The translations under genes were made by a program, and so were the position numbers. DNA of 64,000 bases from contig OZ253494.1 of assembly GCA_965262015.1 (NCBI GenBank), positions 186,001-250,000 on the forward strand, read 5' to 3'. Below the pieces are notes generated by a model. The model made no database searches, was not told the DNA's origin, and worked only from the letters and a program-made list of their open reading frames with translations. This DNA comes from G965262015 sp965262015. GTDB taxonomy: Bacteria; Spirochaetota; Leptospiria; Turneriellales; CBDBES01. Within the stretch, counting starts at the first letter, position 1, and each line of letters opens with the position of its first letter. Shown piece by piece: positions 26,214 to 35,061 of this stretch.

Positions 26214-26684
26214 ATGTCTATGCGTAAATTAGAATTGGCACAGTCTTCTATCAGGAATTATTTTGATACTCATGCTATCTCTGATTATATTATTTCTAGT
26301 CTAGTCGAAAATAATAGTCTTGATTCTATTAGTACCTATGATTATACCAGTGTAATTGGTATAAGTGGGCCTAATAAAGGGGGTCTTTTTGTTAGTTGTG
26401 AGAAACAGTTTCTAGTTGATTTACTCTATGTTATGATAGGTTCTGATACCAGTATTAATGATGAAATTCTTTCTGATTTGGTTGGCGAAATGGCCAATAC
26501 GTTGTCTGGTTATTTCCAAAGTACTTATGGTGAAACATTTATGATTTCTATTCCCCATGTAATTATGGGTGATGCTGATTTGTCTCCTGTGCGTTTAACT
26601 ATAAAGGAGCCTTCTGATTGTGTTTATTTTACTTGGAAAGGCCACAAGGCTTTACTATGTTTTAGCTTTGAAGGTGATGGGTGA
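26214..26684 (+). CDS. cheX: CheX-like CheY-P phosphatase
   Basis: The 156-residue protein matches the CheC/CheX/FliY phosphatase family. The active helix SDLVGEMANTLSGYFQ contains the catalytic E92-x-x-N95 pair, and strand segments such as GLFVSCEK precede it. CheX dephosphorylates CheY-P and is the form used by spirochaetes. It follows cheY by 4 nt and is the last gene of the locus. An ATG two codons downstream is an alternative start. Confidence 0.8.
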   Translation: MSMRKLELAQSSIRNYFDTHAISDYIISSLVENNSLDSISTYDYTSVIGISGPNKGGLFVSCEKQFLVDLLYVMIGSDTSINDEILSDLVGEMANTLSGYFQSTYGETFMISIPHVIMGDADLSPVRLTIKEPSDCVYFTWKGHKALLCFSFEGDG

Positions 26685-26777
26685 TAGTTGATAATTCGTT
26701 TTCATTTGAGAATGAGCTTGCTTACTCGCCTATCTATGTTTCTTTCAAGTAATATTAGGTTTTTGTCTTAAATATTT

Positions 26778-27809
26778 GTGAACTACGCGAGTATTGTCGC
26801 AAAACTTCTTAACGGTCTTCATCTTACAGTAGCTGAGGCAGGTTTCTTAATGGAGCTTACCATGACGCAGCAACTTTTAGATGTACAAATAGCATCTTGG
26901 TTAACTGCTTATGCTATGAAATCTCAGACTTCAGATGAATTGTTAGCCTTTACTAAGGTTTTATATTCACAATCTAGTTGTGTGAATATTTCTACAGACA
27001 TAATAGATACCTGTGGTACAGGCGGGGATAATAAAAATCTAATAAATGTTTCTACCTTAACAGCTATTGTACTTGCAAGCTTAAAGATCCCTGTGGGGAA
27101 ACATGGAAATCGTGCTGTTTCATCTAAAAGTGGCTCAGCTGATTTATTATTTCATTTAGGTTATCCCATGGATATAGATGAAAGCACATTATTGTATTTT
27201 TTAAAAACTAATTATTTTGCTTTTATGTATGCACCTCTATTTCATCCTGCTATGAAACATGTAGCAAGAGTGCGACAGGATCTTAAAATTAAAACAGTTT
27301 TTAATTTACTTGGTCCACTTCTTAACCCAATGAAAGCAAGTATTCGATTACTTGGTGTTTATGACAGTTCTCTTTTGGAAACATTCTGTATAGTACTAAA
27401 AGAACTAGGTGTAAAATGTGCTATGGTAGTACATTCTTGTGATGATACAGATGAAGTAAGTATTTTTGAGCCAACAAAATACTGTTTATTACATAATAAT
27501 CAAATTACCTCTGGAAAGATTATCCCCCCTGAGAAGACTAAGACTGCTACTATGAAAGATCTTATAGTTAGTGATCAACAAGATGCTTTTCAAAAAGCAT
27601 TAGGTACTTTAAAAGGTACTTTCCATCCCGGTACTGAGAGTGTAGCTATTAATGTGGTTGTAGCCCAGTATTTATGGGAGCTTGCCCATGGTAATGTTCA
27701 TCAAACAATTAATGAGTATATTATAGAAAAGTTTGATAGTGTAGTCCAGTATATTGCGAGTGGTGTTGTTTATCCATTTGTAACAAAATGGAGTATCAAT
27801 ATTTGTTAA
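26778..27809 (+). CDS. trpD: Anthranilate phosphoribosyltransferase
   Basis: TrpD transfers phosphoribosyl from PRPP to anthranilate in tryptophan synthesis. The 343-residue chain has the PRPP loop IDTCGTGGDNKNLINVST, KHGNRAVSSKSGSADLL, MYAPLFHPAMKHVARVRQDL and FNLLGPLLNP. The start is GTG without a Shine-Dalgarno site. No other trp biosynthesis gene is adjacent, although trpS and pheA occur later. proS follows after 23 nt. Confidence 0.93.
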   Translation: MNYASIVAKLLNGLHLTVAEAGFLMELTMTQQLLDVQIASWLTAYAMKSQTSDELLAFTKVLYSQSSCVNISTDIIDTCGTGGDNKNLINVSTLTAIVLASLKIPVGKHGNRAVSSKSGSADLLFHLGYPMDIDESTLLYFLKTNYFAFMYAPLFHPAMKHVARVRQDLKIKTVFNLLGPLLNPMKASIRLLGVYDSSLLETFCIVLKELGVKCAMVVHSCDDTDEVSIFEPTKYCLLHNNQITSGKIIPPEKTKTATMKDLIVSDQQDAFQKALGTLKGTFHPGTESVAINVVVAQYLWELAHGNVHQTINEYIIEKFDSVVQYIASGVVYPFVTKWSINIC

Positions 27810-27832
27810 TAGCCCAATTAGGAATGTAATTC

Positions 27833-29596
27833 ATGAAAGCTTCACAATTACCACTCTTTACTCAAAAAGAAATACCTGCTGATGCGGTAATTATCTCTCA
27901 CCAATTACTTCTACGAGCAGGGTATATCATGAAACAATTTTCAGGTCTATATTCTTATTTACCATTGGGATATATGGTACATCGTAAGATAGAAGACATT
28001 ATACGGCACAATATGCATCTCTATGGTGCTATAGAAGTACACTTACCCTCACTAACTTCAGCAAGCTTATGGAAAGAGTCTAATAGATGGGATAGTATGG
28101 GGGATGAGATGTTTCAATTAAATGATCGCCATGGTGTAGATTTTTGTTTAGCTCCCACGCACGAAGAAGCAGTCACAGTTTTAGTCAAGCAACATTTAAA
28201 CTCTTATAAGCAGTTGCCTATAAATATTTATCAAATGACTAATAAATATCGTGATGAAATTAGACCTCGGTATGGTTTAATCCGATCTCGTGAATTTATG
28301 ATGAAAGATGCCTATTCCTTTCATGAAAATGATCAATGTTTATCCCATACATATACTAGAATGCGTGAATGCTATCATAAGATTTTTCAAGATTGTAGTT
28401 TAGATGTAGTAGTGGTTGAAGCAGATTCAGGTTCCATGGGGGGTAGTAATTCAGAAGAGTTTATGTTGTTAGCATCTGTTGGGGAATCCACTTTGTTATT
28501 TGCAAAGAACGCTAATGAATATCTTTACAAGGCTAACCAGGAAACAGTAGAGTGTATTCCTTATCAAAACTATCCTAACCAGGAGATCAAAGACTTAGAA
28601 TTAAAAGATACTCCCCAAGTGTCTACTATCTCTGATGTCAGTTATTTTTTGGATATAGAATCTTCCTACTTTATTAAAATACTAGTTTATGAGAATGAGC
28701 AGGCTTGTATTTTAGCTTTGATACCGGGTGATCGAAATGTTAATCTCCATAAGCTAGAAAAAATTAGTGGCCAGATTTTATTAACTCCAGCCTCATCTGA
28801 AACATTATCTAAATACCTTTCTCTTATACCTGGTTTTATAGGTCCTGTGAATCTACCGCTAAAGCATGGACAACAGATTGCTACTGATAATGGACAGGTA
28901 AAAATGGTACATATATATTATGATCGTAACTTAAAGAATAGGCAGGGTTTAGTTACTGGTGGGAATGAGATTAATCAGCATTATATTAATGTGCAAGAGA
29001 ATCGTGACTTCCATATACCAGATTATTCTATTGATCTTGATCTTATATTTGCAGAAGAAGGCGATCGCTGTCCTACACATCTAGAACATTGTCTGACTAG
29101 TAGCAAGGGCCTTGAGCTTGGTCATATTTTTAAGTTAGGCACACGCTACTGTACAAGTCTAGGATTAAGTGTCCTTAACCATCATGGCAAAAAAATTCAT
29201 CCTACAATGGGTTGCTATGGTATTGGAGTGAGCAGAGTATTACAGGCCATTGTAGAACAGCATCATGATTCTAAAGGTATTTTATGGCCTAAGAATATAT
29301 CACCTTTTGTAGTATATATGGTAGGTATTTTTAAAAGTGAAATAGACCTTAAGGCCATTACAGAAGTATATGATTGTCTTGTAGCTTTGGGTATATCCAT
29401 TTATTTTGATGATAGAAAAGAACGTCCGGGAGTTAAATTTGTTGATTCAGAATTATTAGGTTTACCTTTTCGTATTGTACTTGGATCAAAATATTTAGAA
29501 AAAGGTGATATTGAATGGACTGATAGGGCTACTGGCCAGAAAGAAGTTTTTAATTTAGAAGAGTTATGCAACAAATTGCTTAATAACTTGGACTAG
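27833..29596 (+). CDS. proS: Proline-tRNA ligase
   Basis: ProRS charges tRNA-Pro. At 587 residues it is the bacterial type with an insertion (editing) domain between motifs 2 and 3. Motif 2 is seen in TNKYRDEIRPRYGLIRSREF, followed by MMKDAYSF, an SNSEEFM segment and motif 3 in GCYGIGVSRVLQAI. The C-terminal anticodon domain includes YFDDRKERPGVKF. An AGGA site lies 9 nt before the ATG. The last 33 bp overlap the end of the convergent histidine kinase gene. Confidence 0.95.
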   Translation: MKASQLPLFTQKEIPADAVIISHQLLLRAGYIMKQFSGLYSYLPLGYMVHRKIEDIIRHNMHLYGAIEVHLPSLTSASLWKESNRWDSMGDEMFQLNDRHGVDFCLAPTHEEAVTVLVKQHLNSYKQLPINIYQMTNKYRDEIRPRYGLIRSREFMMKDAYSFHENDQCLSHTYTRMRECYHKIFQDCSLDVVVVEADSGSMGGSNSEEFMLLASVGESTLLFAKNANEYLYKANQETVECIPYQNYPNQEIKDLELKDTPQVSTISDVSYFLDIESSYFIKILVYENEQACILALIPGDRNVNLHKLEKISGQILLTPASSETLSKYLSLIPGFIGPVNLPLKHGQQIATDNGQVKMVHIYYDRNLKNRQGLVTGGNEINQHYINVQENRDFHIPDYSIDLDLIFAEEGDRCPTHLEHCLTSSKGLELGHIFKLGTRYCTSLGLSVLNHHGKKIHPTMGCYGIGVSRVLQAIVEQHHDSKGILWPKNISPFVVYMVGIFKSEIDLKAITEVYDCLVALGISIYFDDRKERPGVKFVDSELLGLPFRIVLGSKYLEKGDIEWTDRATGQKEVFNLEELCNKLLNNLD

Positions 29597-31555
29597 TTCA
29601 TCCGTATTGAAAGGCTTTAATAAGTAGTCATTCATACCAGATTGTTTAACTTTTTGGAGTTCTTGTGTCATGACATGTGCTGTTAGTGCAATGATTGGTG
29701 TTGTGTAGTTACTATTTCTAAGTTTTTTTGTTGCTTCATAACCATTTAATTTAGGCATAGAAATATCCATAAAAATAATATCAGGTTTGTATTTTTTAGC
29801 CATACTAACTGCCTCCATCCCATCTGAAGCTATTATCATCTGGTAGGGTAGTTTTTCTAACATTTTCCTAATCAATAATTGGTTCACTTCATTATCTTCT
29901 GCGACTAGTACAGAGATATCATTCTGTGCAGAGATTTGTTTTGTGTTTCTGTATTCATGTTGAACATTAGAGCTGGCTGGAGCATCATGTGTTTGAACTG
30001 CATTTATATGCTTTTCTAAATCTATGTATTCATCTATAGATTTTCCAGTCAATTTTTGTAATGGAATGGTAAATGAAATTTTTGTACCTGGTCCATATTT
30101 TGTTTTTTCTGTATGTACTGGACTTTCTAGTTTAATAACACCATGCATACTATGAATAAGTTTTTTAGTAATTGATAGACCTAAACCGGTTCCACCAAAT
30201 AATCGTGATGTTGATTCTGTAGATTGGGTAAATTGTTCAAAAATTTTTTTATGACTTTCTGGTGGAATCCCTATGCCTGTGTCAATAATAGAGAATGTAA
30301 AATCAGCATGGTTTGTACTTTTTGTATTTATACTTTTCTGTTTTTGTTCTATAACAATTTGTATATACCCTTTTTCAGTAAATTTAATAGCATTATTTAC
30401 TAGATTAGTAATAATTTGTTTGATTTGGTATGGATCGCCTCCCACATACTGTGGTATATTATTTTTCATATTTAGTTTCAATATAATCTTTTTATTATTT
30501 ATTAAAACATGCATACTATCTATAGTATCATGTAGCATTTTTTTAATATCAAATGTAATTATTTCTAATGACATCTTACCTGCTCGTATCTTTGACAAGT
30601 CTAAAATATCATTAATTAGATGAAGTAGATGGTCGCCTGAAACATGGACACTGTTTAAATATTTTTTTTGTTTATGAGTGAGTTTTGTAGTTAGTAATAA
30701 GTCTGTGAGTCCAAGAATTGCATTCATGGGTGTTCGGATCTCATGGCTCATGTTTGCTAAAAAATTAGATTCCATACTGGCACGCCTTAATGCTTGATTT
30801 TTTTGTTTAACTAAACTTTTTTCTAATTCTTTTGTTTTTGTTGTATTACGTACCAAGGCGAACACTCTATAGTGAGATAACTTTATACATCTTGTTTCAA
30901 AGTATTTCTTTTCTTTGTTAATATCTAATTCAAAGTTAATAGAAAAAACATTATCTTTAGAGAAATTTAATGTGTTATTAATGAAATGCGTATGAATGAT
31001 TACTTGTGCAGTATTCACTAAATGTTCCTGAGGAGTGTTGGGATTAACTAAATAGATATTTTTGCCTTTTAAGCTGGTAATAGTTTGATTATCTTCTGGC
31101 ATATATAATTGTTCACATTCCCCAGAACGATGTAGTGTAAAGAGATAGTCTGGCAGCGTTAATAACAGAGATTGCTGTTCCCTATGTAGCTTTTCTATCT
31201 TAGATTTTTTTTCTCTTAATTCAGTGGTACACTGTTTTACTATTTCTTCTAATAAGATAATGCTTTTTTTATCTATGTAGGTTATGCCAACTATAAAAAA
31301 TACTCCAAATAAAAAAATCCATGATACTATACGCATTACCATGTTACTATTATCTATGGTCGAACTCAAGACAAGCATGGTAATATAGGTGATTAGAAAA
31401 AAGATAATAAAATTCAATACAATCTGCCAATATATCTTGTGTTTTTTATCTTGTACTTCTTGGACTATAGATAATGTATTATAGAGAGAGTAGCCCATAG
31501 ATGTAATGCCAATAAGCAAGAATAGAGCCATTTTTACACTATACAAATTTAACAT
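29564..31555 (-). CDS. Hybrid sensor histidine kinase/response regulator
   Basis: The 663-residue protein has about three N-terminal membrane helices (within 8-95), a coiled linker and a PAS-like domain (about 120-240). A HisKA domain has His271 (NFLANMSHEIRTPMNAIL). The HATPase shows NLVNNAIKFTEKG, DTGIGIP and GGTGLGLSITK. A C-terminal receiver (about 545-663) has Asp597 (IIFMDISMPKLNG) and Lys647 (LLKPF). It has no large periplasmic domain, so it probably senses membrane or internal cues. It overlaps proS tail to tail by 33 bp and diverges from the carbonic-anhydrase-like gene. Confidence 0.93.
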   Translation of the reverse strand: MLNLYSVKMALFLLIGITSMGYSLYNTLSIVQEVQDKKHKIYWQIVLNFIIFFLITYITMLVLSSTIDNSNMVMRIVSWIFLFGVFFIVGITYIDKKSIILLEEIVKQCTTELREKKSKIEKLHREQQSLLLTLPDYLFTLHRSGECEQLYMPEDNQTITSLKGKNIYLVNPNTPQEHLVNTAQVIIHTHFINNTLNFSKDNVFSINFELDINKEKKYFETRCIKLSHYRVFALVRNTTKTKELEKSLVKQKNQALRRASMESNFLANMSHEIRTPMNAILGLTDLLLTTKLTHKQKKYLNSVHVSGDHLLHLINDILDLSKIRAGKMSLEIITFDIKKMLHDTIDSMHVLINNKKIILKLNMKNNIPQYVGGDPYQIKQIITNLVNNAIKFTEKGYIQIVIEQKQKSINTKSTNHADFTFSIIDTGIGIPPESHKKIFEQFTQSTESTSRLFGGTGLGLSITKKLIHSMHGVIKLESPVHTEKTKYGPGTKISFTIPLQKLTGKSIDEYIDLEKHINAVQTHDAPASSNVQHEYRNTKQISAQNDISVLVAEDNEVNQLLIRKMLEKLPYQMIIASDGMEAVSMAKKYKPDIIFMDISMPKLNGYEATKKLRNSNYTTPIIALTAHVMTQELQKVKQSGMNDYLLKPFNTDELVQVIKQFVA

Positions 31556-31620
31556 GTTATTATGTAGTGACGATTAGATTCTGACATACCAAACAAAAAA
31601 CTAGTTGTTTGTCTAAAATT

Positions 31621-32142
31621 ATGCTATATCGTCTTAATAACCAGATTCCTAAGATTGCTAGGAATACTTTTATTGCACCATCTGCTAGTGTTATTGGCGA
31701 TGTAACTGTGCAAGAGCACTCATCTATTTGGTTTAATTGTACTGTACGTGGTGATGGTGCTTCTATTTACATTGGAAATTATACAAACATACAAGATAAT
31801 AGTGTAGTGCATATACAAACGAATCGCTTAGAAACAATAATTGAAAATTATGTTACCGTAGGTCATAATGCTGTTATTCATGCAGCTCATTTAAAAGATC
31901 ATAGTTTTGTTGGTATTGGTGCTACTGTACTGGATGAAGTGCTTGTCAATAGTTATGCTCTTGTAGCTGCTGGTGCACTGGTGCCACCCAATTTTATTGT
32001 ACCTAGTTATACCCTTGTGGCTGGTGTGCCAGCTAAAATTATTAGAGATATAAAAGAAACTGAAATAAGAATGATCAAAGAAACAGCTAAGAATTATGCA
32101 CTAAACGCCAAGTACTATAATAATACTCTTAAGCTAATATAG
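31621..32142 (+). CDS. Gamma-carbonic-anhydrase-like hexapeptide protein
   Basis: The 173-residue protein is a left-handed beta-helix of the gamma-CA/YrdA/PaaY family. It has SVIGDVTVQEHSSIWFN, VRGDGASIYIGNYTNIQD and three candidate zinc ligands (His in SVVHIQ, and two in VGHNAVIHAAH), then PAKIIRDI. It may hydrate CO2 or be a trimeric metal-binding protein; activity cannot be judged here. The ATG at 31621 matches the family N terminus; an in-frame TTG at 31609 is possible. A CTGACA lies 40 nt upstream and there is no Shine-Dalgarno site. Confidence 0.83.
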   Translation: MLYRLNNQIPKIARNTFIAPSASVIGDVTVQEHSSIWFNCTVRGDGASIYIGNYTNIQDNSVVHIQTNRLETIIENYVTVGHNAVIHAAHLKDHSFVGIGATVLDEVLVNSYALVAAGALVPPNFIVPSYTLVAGVPAKIIRDIKETEIRMIKETAKNYALNAKYYNNTLKLI

Positions 32143-32147
32143 ATATT

Positions 32148-32717
32148 ATGAAATTAATACATATTATTAAACGTTTACAGGTTATTGATCGAGATCTCGA
32201 AGAGTTGCGCCAGTTGGAAGATCAGTTAACCATTAATCGCTCTTATTCTGACTCGTTGCGTATTTCTGTGGAGTTACAGATCAATACCTTATTGAATGAA
32301 CGTATTAAGCTAATGGAGTTGCAGATTAATAATCCGCCAGATTCGCTCTTAGATATGCAATATAATGTAGATGCAGATTTACATAAAAAAAAGAAGTTGA
32401 GTTTAGATGATTATGAAAGTGCCTATTTACAACGCTCTTTACAGTCAGCTCAAGAACCTAATCTGACGCCTGTTGTAAGGAATCCTAATGTGACTACCTC
32501 AAAAAATATACCTGAAGGTTTGGCTCAAGGACAACGCCAACTAATTCAAATTAATCAGTCTAATAGGCATCATACTACGTCATCAGGTAAATACCATCCA
32601 CATGATACATCTGGTAAAATTCAACGTAAAAATAAAGATATAAAAACTACAAAGCCTAGTAATAATATTTCTGATAAAGTATTATTACTAAAGCAGTTAC
32701 CTCCCATAGAGTATTAA
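32148..32717 (+). CDS. Hypothetical coiled-coil protein
   Basis: I do not recognise this 189-residue protein. Residues 1-65 form a strong coiled coil (alternating Leu/Ile with Glu/Arg). The rest is a polar, low-complexity tail rich in Gln, Asn, Ser, Thr and Lys, probably disordered. It begins 5 nt after the preceding gene and is followed after 26 nt by trkA. No Shine-Dalgarno site is visible. Confidence 0.6.
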   Translation: MKLIHIIKRLQVIDRDLEELRQLEDQLTINRSYSDSLRISVELQINTLLNERIKLMELQINNPPDSLLDMQYNVDADLHKKKKLSLDDYESAYLQRSLQSAQEPNLTPVVRNPNVTTSKNIPEGLAQGQRQLIQINQSNRHHTTSSGKYHPHDTSGKIQRKNKDIKTTKPSNNISDKVLLLKQLPPIEY

Positions 32718-32743
32718 TAAATTGTTCAGTTCTAGAATTTAAT

Positions 32744-34261
32744 ATGTTATCTTATAGTCGCAAGCAATCTGCTGGTATAGCTGAGCGCATTGTTATTCTT
32801 GGTGCTGGTGAAGTAGGTAAGCATATTATGCAACGTCTTGCCGCAGATGGTTATAATGTGATTATTATTGATCGGGATGAAGAAAAACTGAAAGAGGCAA
32901 CACAACTAGCAGATGTTGGTACTTTTATAGGTGATGGTGGCGATGCTACTATCTATAAACAGTTACATTTAAATAACAAAGACCTCTTTATTGCAGTAAC
33001 AAATATTGATGAGATTAATTTGGTAGCATGTCGTATTGTTAAGGAATTCAAATGTCTAAAGAGCATTGCTCGTGTAACACATAATTATTACCAAGAACAC
33101 CAGCATGGGATACTCAATAGAAATTTTTGGAAAAACTTTGGTATAGATACTTTATTTAACCAGAGTTTGATTACTATTCAGGCATTTATTCATTTAATAG
33201 AGATGCCAGGTGCACTTGAAGTAATAGAATTACAAGATAATATAGAATTGGTTGCCTATAAAGTAAAAGAGAACTCTCTTTTACATGGTAGAAAAATACT
33301 AAGTTTAAGAAAGCTAAATTCCTTTAAAAACATTTTGATTGCAGGTGTCTCAAAAACGTCTAATCAGAAAAAAAAACATTATGTCTCACCTATCCATATT
33401 AAAGCACCAACAGATAAAGATTTTAAGGATACTGCAAAACGCTCTATTTATCGTGCTTATCGTATGGAAAACACTCTTGTCCCTAAGTCAGATTATGTCA
33501 TCCAAGAAGGAGATATCTTGTATCTTTGTGCTTCAAGTGCAGAATTAAAAAAAGTGAATTCCTTGTTTGATCCAGATACACACGAAAAGAAAAAAAATAT
33601 TTTTATTCTGGGTGCCAGCGATATTGCCCATCAGTTAGCGGATCAGCTTTCTCAGCGTTATCCTCGAAAAAGAATATATTTAATTGCTTCTACAAAAAAA
33701 GAAGCTTTTTATTGTGAAGAAAAACTTAACCCTAAGATTCGCGTCTTATTATCTGATGTACATAATATACAAGAGCTCATCAACGAAGGATTAGGTGTGA
33801 ATAGTATTTTCATAGGAGCTTCAGATAATGAAGATGATAATGTAGTGGCTTGCTTATTAGTTGAAGAAGAGGTAGGTGCCATGACATTACCTCTTATTCA
33901 CAGTAGTATTTACATTCATCTTATTCCTTATCTTCACATTAATTCTTTTATTAGTTCTAAGTTATTGTTGGTGGATGATGTCTTGCGTGCTTTAAGAAGT
34001 GATGTATATAATGTGTTTTCTACAAAATGGGCTGATGCTGAGGTATTAGAAATTATTATTCATACAAATACAATTTGGGAGAATCAGGCTTTAAAGGATA
34101 TTACTTTCCCAACGGGTAGTATTGTACTCATGTTAATTCGTGATGGCAAAGTTAAACTTGTTGATGGTGATACCGTACTACACACAGAAGATCATGTTTT
34201 TTGTTTTGTTTTACGAGAAGTAGTGGCATCATTACAAAAAATGAGTAATCGTATTTGTTAG
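32744..34261 (+). CDS. trkA: TrkA-like potassium channel regulatory NAD-binding protein
   Basis: TrkA gates the Trk/Ktr potassium channel by binding nucleotides. The 505-residue protein has two RCK_N Rossmann domains: IVILGAGEVGKHIMQRLAADG near residue 18, and FILGASDIAHQLADQL near 290. Each is followed by a TrkA_C-like domain. It is longer than usual (about 460) because of a basic insertion near 205-235 inside the first TrkA_C domain. The membrane partner TrkH is not in the window. Confidence 0.87.
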   Translation: MLSYSRKQSAGIAERIVILGAGEVGKHIMQRLAADGYNVIIIDRDEEKLKEATQLADVGTFIGDGGDATIYKQLHLNNKDLFIAVTNIDEINLVACRIVKEFKCLKSIARVTHNYYQEHQHGILNRNFWKNFGIDTLFNQSLITIQAFIHLIEMPGALEVIELQDNIELVAYKVKENSLLHGRKILSLRKLNSFKNILIAGVSKTSNQKKKHYVSPIHIKAPTDKDFKDTAKRSIYRAYRMENTLVPKSDYVIQEGDILYLCASSAELKKVNSLFDPDTHEKKKNIFILGASDIAHQLADQLSQRYPRKRIYLIASTKKEAFYCEEKLNPKIRVLLSDVHNIQELINEGLGVNSIFIGASDNEDDNVVACLLVEEEVGAMTLPLIHSSIYIHLIPYLHINSFISSKLLLVDDVLRALRSDVYNVFSTKWADAEVLEIIIHTNTIWENQALKDITFPTGSIVLMLIRDGKVKLVDGDTVLHTEDHVFCFVLREVVASLQKMSNRIC

Positions 34262-34286
34262 CCCTTTACCAGGAAATTAATTGTGT

Positions 34287-34487
34287 ATGGTTGTTAATGG
34301 TCAATATATTGCTTTGTCAGACCTAAAAGATGATAGTTTAGAAGCATTGATGGAATACCTTAGTTTATTATCTAATAGAGTAGCGGTAGAGATCAACGGC
34401 AATATATTGGCACAAGGTGAGTATAAACAAATAGCTTTACATGAGCAAGATAAAATAGAGATTATCTATTTTGTTGGTGGAGGTTAG
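34287..34487 (+). CDS. thiS: ThiS-like sulfur carrier protein
   Basis: ThiS carries sulfur as a C-terminal thiocarboxylate for thiazole formation in thiamine synthesis. The 66-residue beta-grasp protein has VAVEINGNILAQGEY, LHEQDKIEIIYF and the required C-terminal Gly-Gly (VGGG). An in-frame TTG at 34281 is also possible; AGGA lies upstream of both. No thiG, thiF or thiH is adjacent, so a role for another sulfur pathway cannot be excluded. The next gene starts immediately after its stop. Confidence 0.78.
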   Translation: MVVNGQYIALSDLKDDSLEALMEYLSLLSNRVAVEINGNILAQGEYKQIALHEQDKIEIIYFVGGG

Positions 34488-35048
34488 ATGGAATTAGTAC
34501 AAAGTGTTTTAATTAACATGGGCTATCTGGTGTATACCTTGCCTGCTAGCCTGGTTGTTTTATTATTTAGAGAGGTAGGGCGAATCCAGATACAGGCACG
34601 TTATTCTATACAGTATTCACATCAGTTATCCAAAGAAAAACCTATACTTTCTGTTGATCCCATGGCTGTACTAGTATTGAGCTTAACCAGTATGTCATGG
34701 GGTGGTTTACTTATAAAACGTAAACATGAGATCAACTGGATGTCATATATCTCCTCACAGCTCGCTACCTTAATTTTAATGTGTGTTGTTCTTATTTATT
34801 TATTTTTAAAGCAACCACATAAGACTAGTTATTTATTTTTGATTTGTCATGCCGTAGTGCTACAGAGTTGGTTGGTGTTTATTCTGAATTGTATCCCTAT
34901 ACCTCCATTTGATATTGCTTACTTTTACATAGACACAGAAATTTTGCCATTTGTTTCTATGGGAAGTAAGGCCATCTTATTGGCTTTGTTTATGTTTGGA
35001 GTAATGGATATCACATGGTTTATACCTAATATTTTATTTGATTGGTAA
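34488..35048 (+). CDS. Catalytically degenerate site-2-protease (M50) homologue
   Basis: The 186-residue membrane protein follows the layout of short bacterial site-2 proteases: an N-terminal helix, the segment SVDPMAVLVLSLTSMSWGG (family HIDPxGxLLLPxxxxxGWA), and NCIPIPPFDIAYF (family NLLPIPPLDG). Where the zinc-binding HExxH belongs, it reads FREVGRI (residues 27-33), so both His ligands are missing. The late Asp142 is retained. It is therefore probably a pseudoprotease or membrane chaperone. A GGAGG lies 4 nt before the ATG. trpS follows with a 13-nt gap. Confidence 0.6.
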   Translation: MELVQSVLINMGYLVYTLPASLVVLLFREVGRIQIQARYSIQYSHQLSKEKPILSVDPMAVLVLSLTSMSWGGLLIKRKHEINWMSYISSQLATLILMCVVLIYLFLKQPHKTSYLFLICHAVVLQSWLVFILNCIPIPPFDIAYFYIDTEILPFVSMGSKAILLALFMFGVMDITWFIPNILFDW

Positions 35049-35061
35049 TTATACCACTGTC

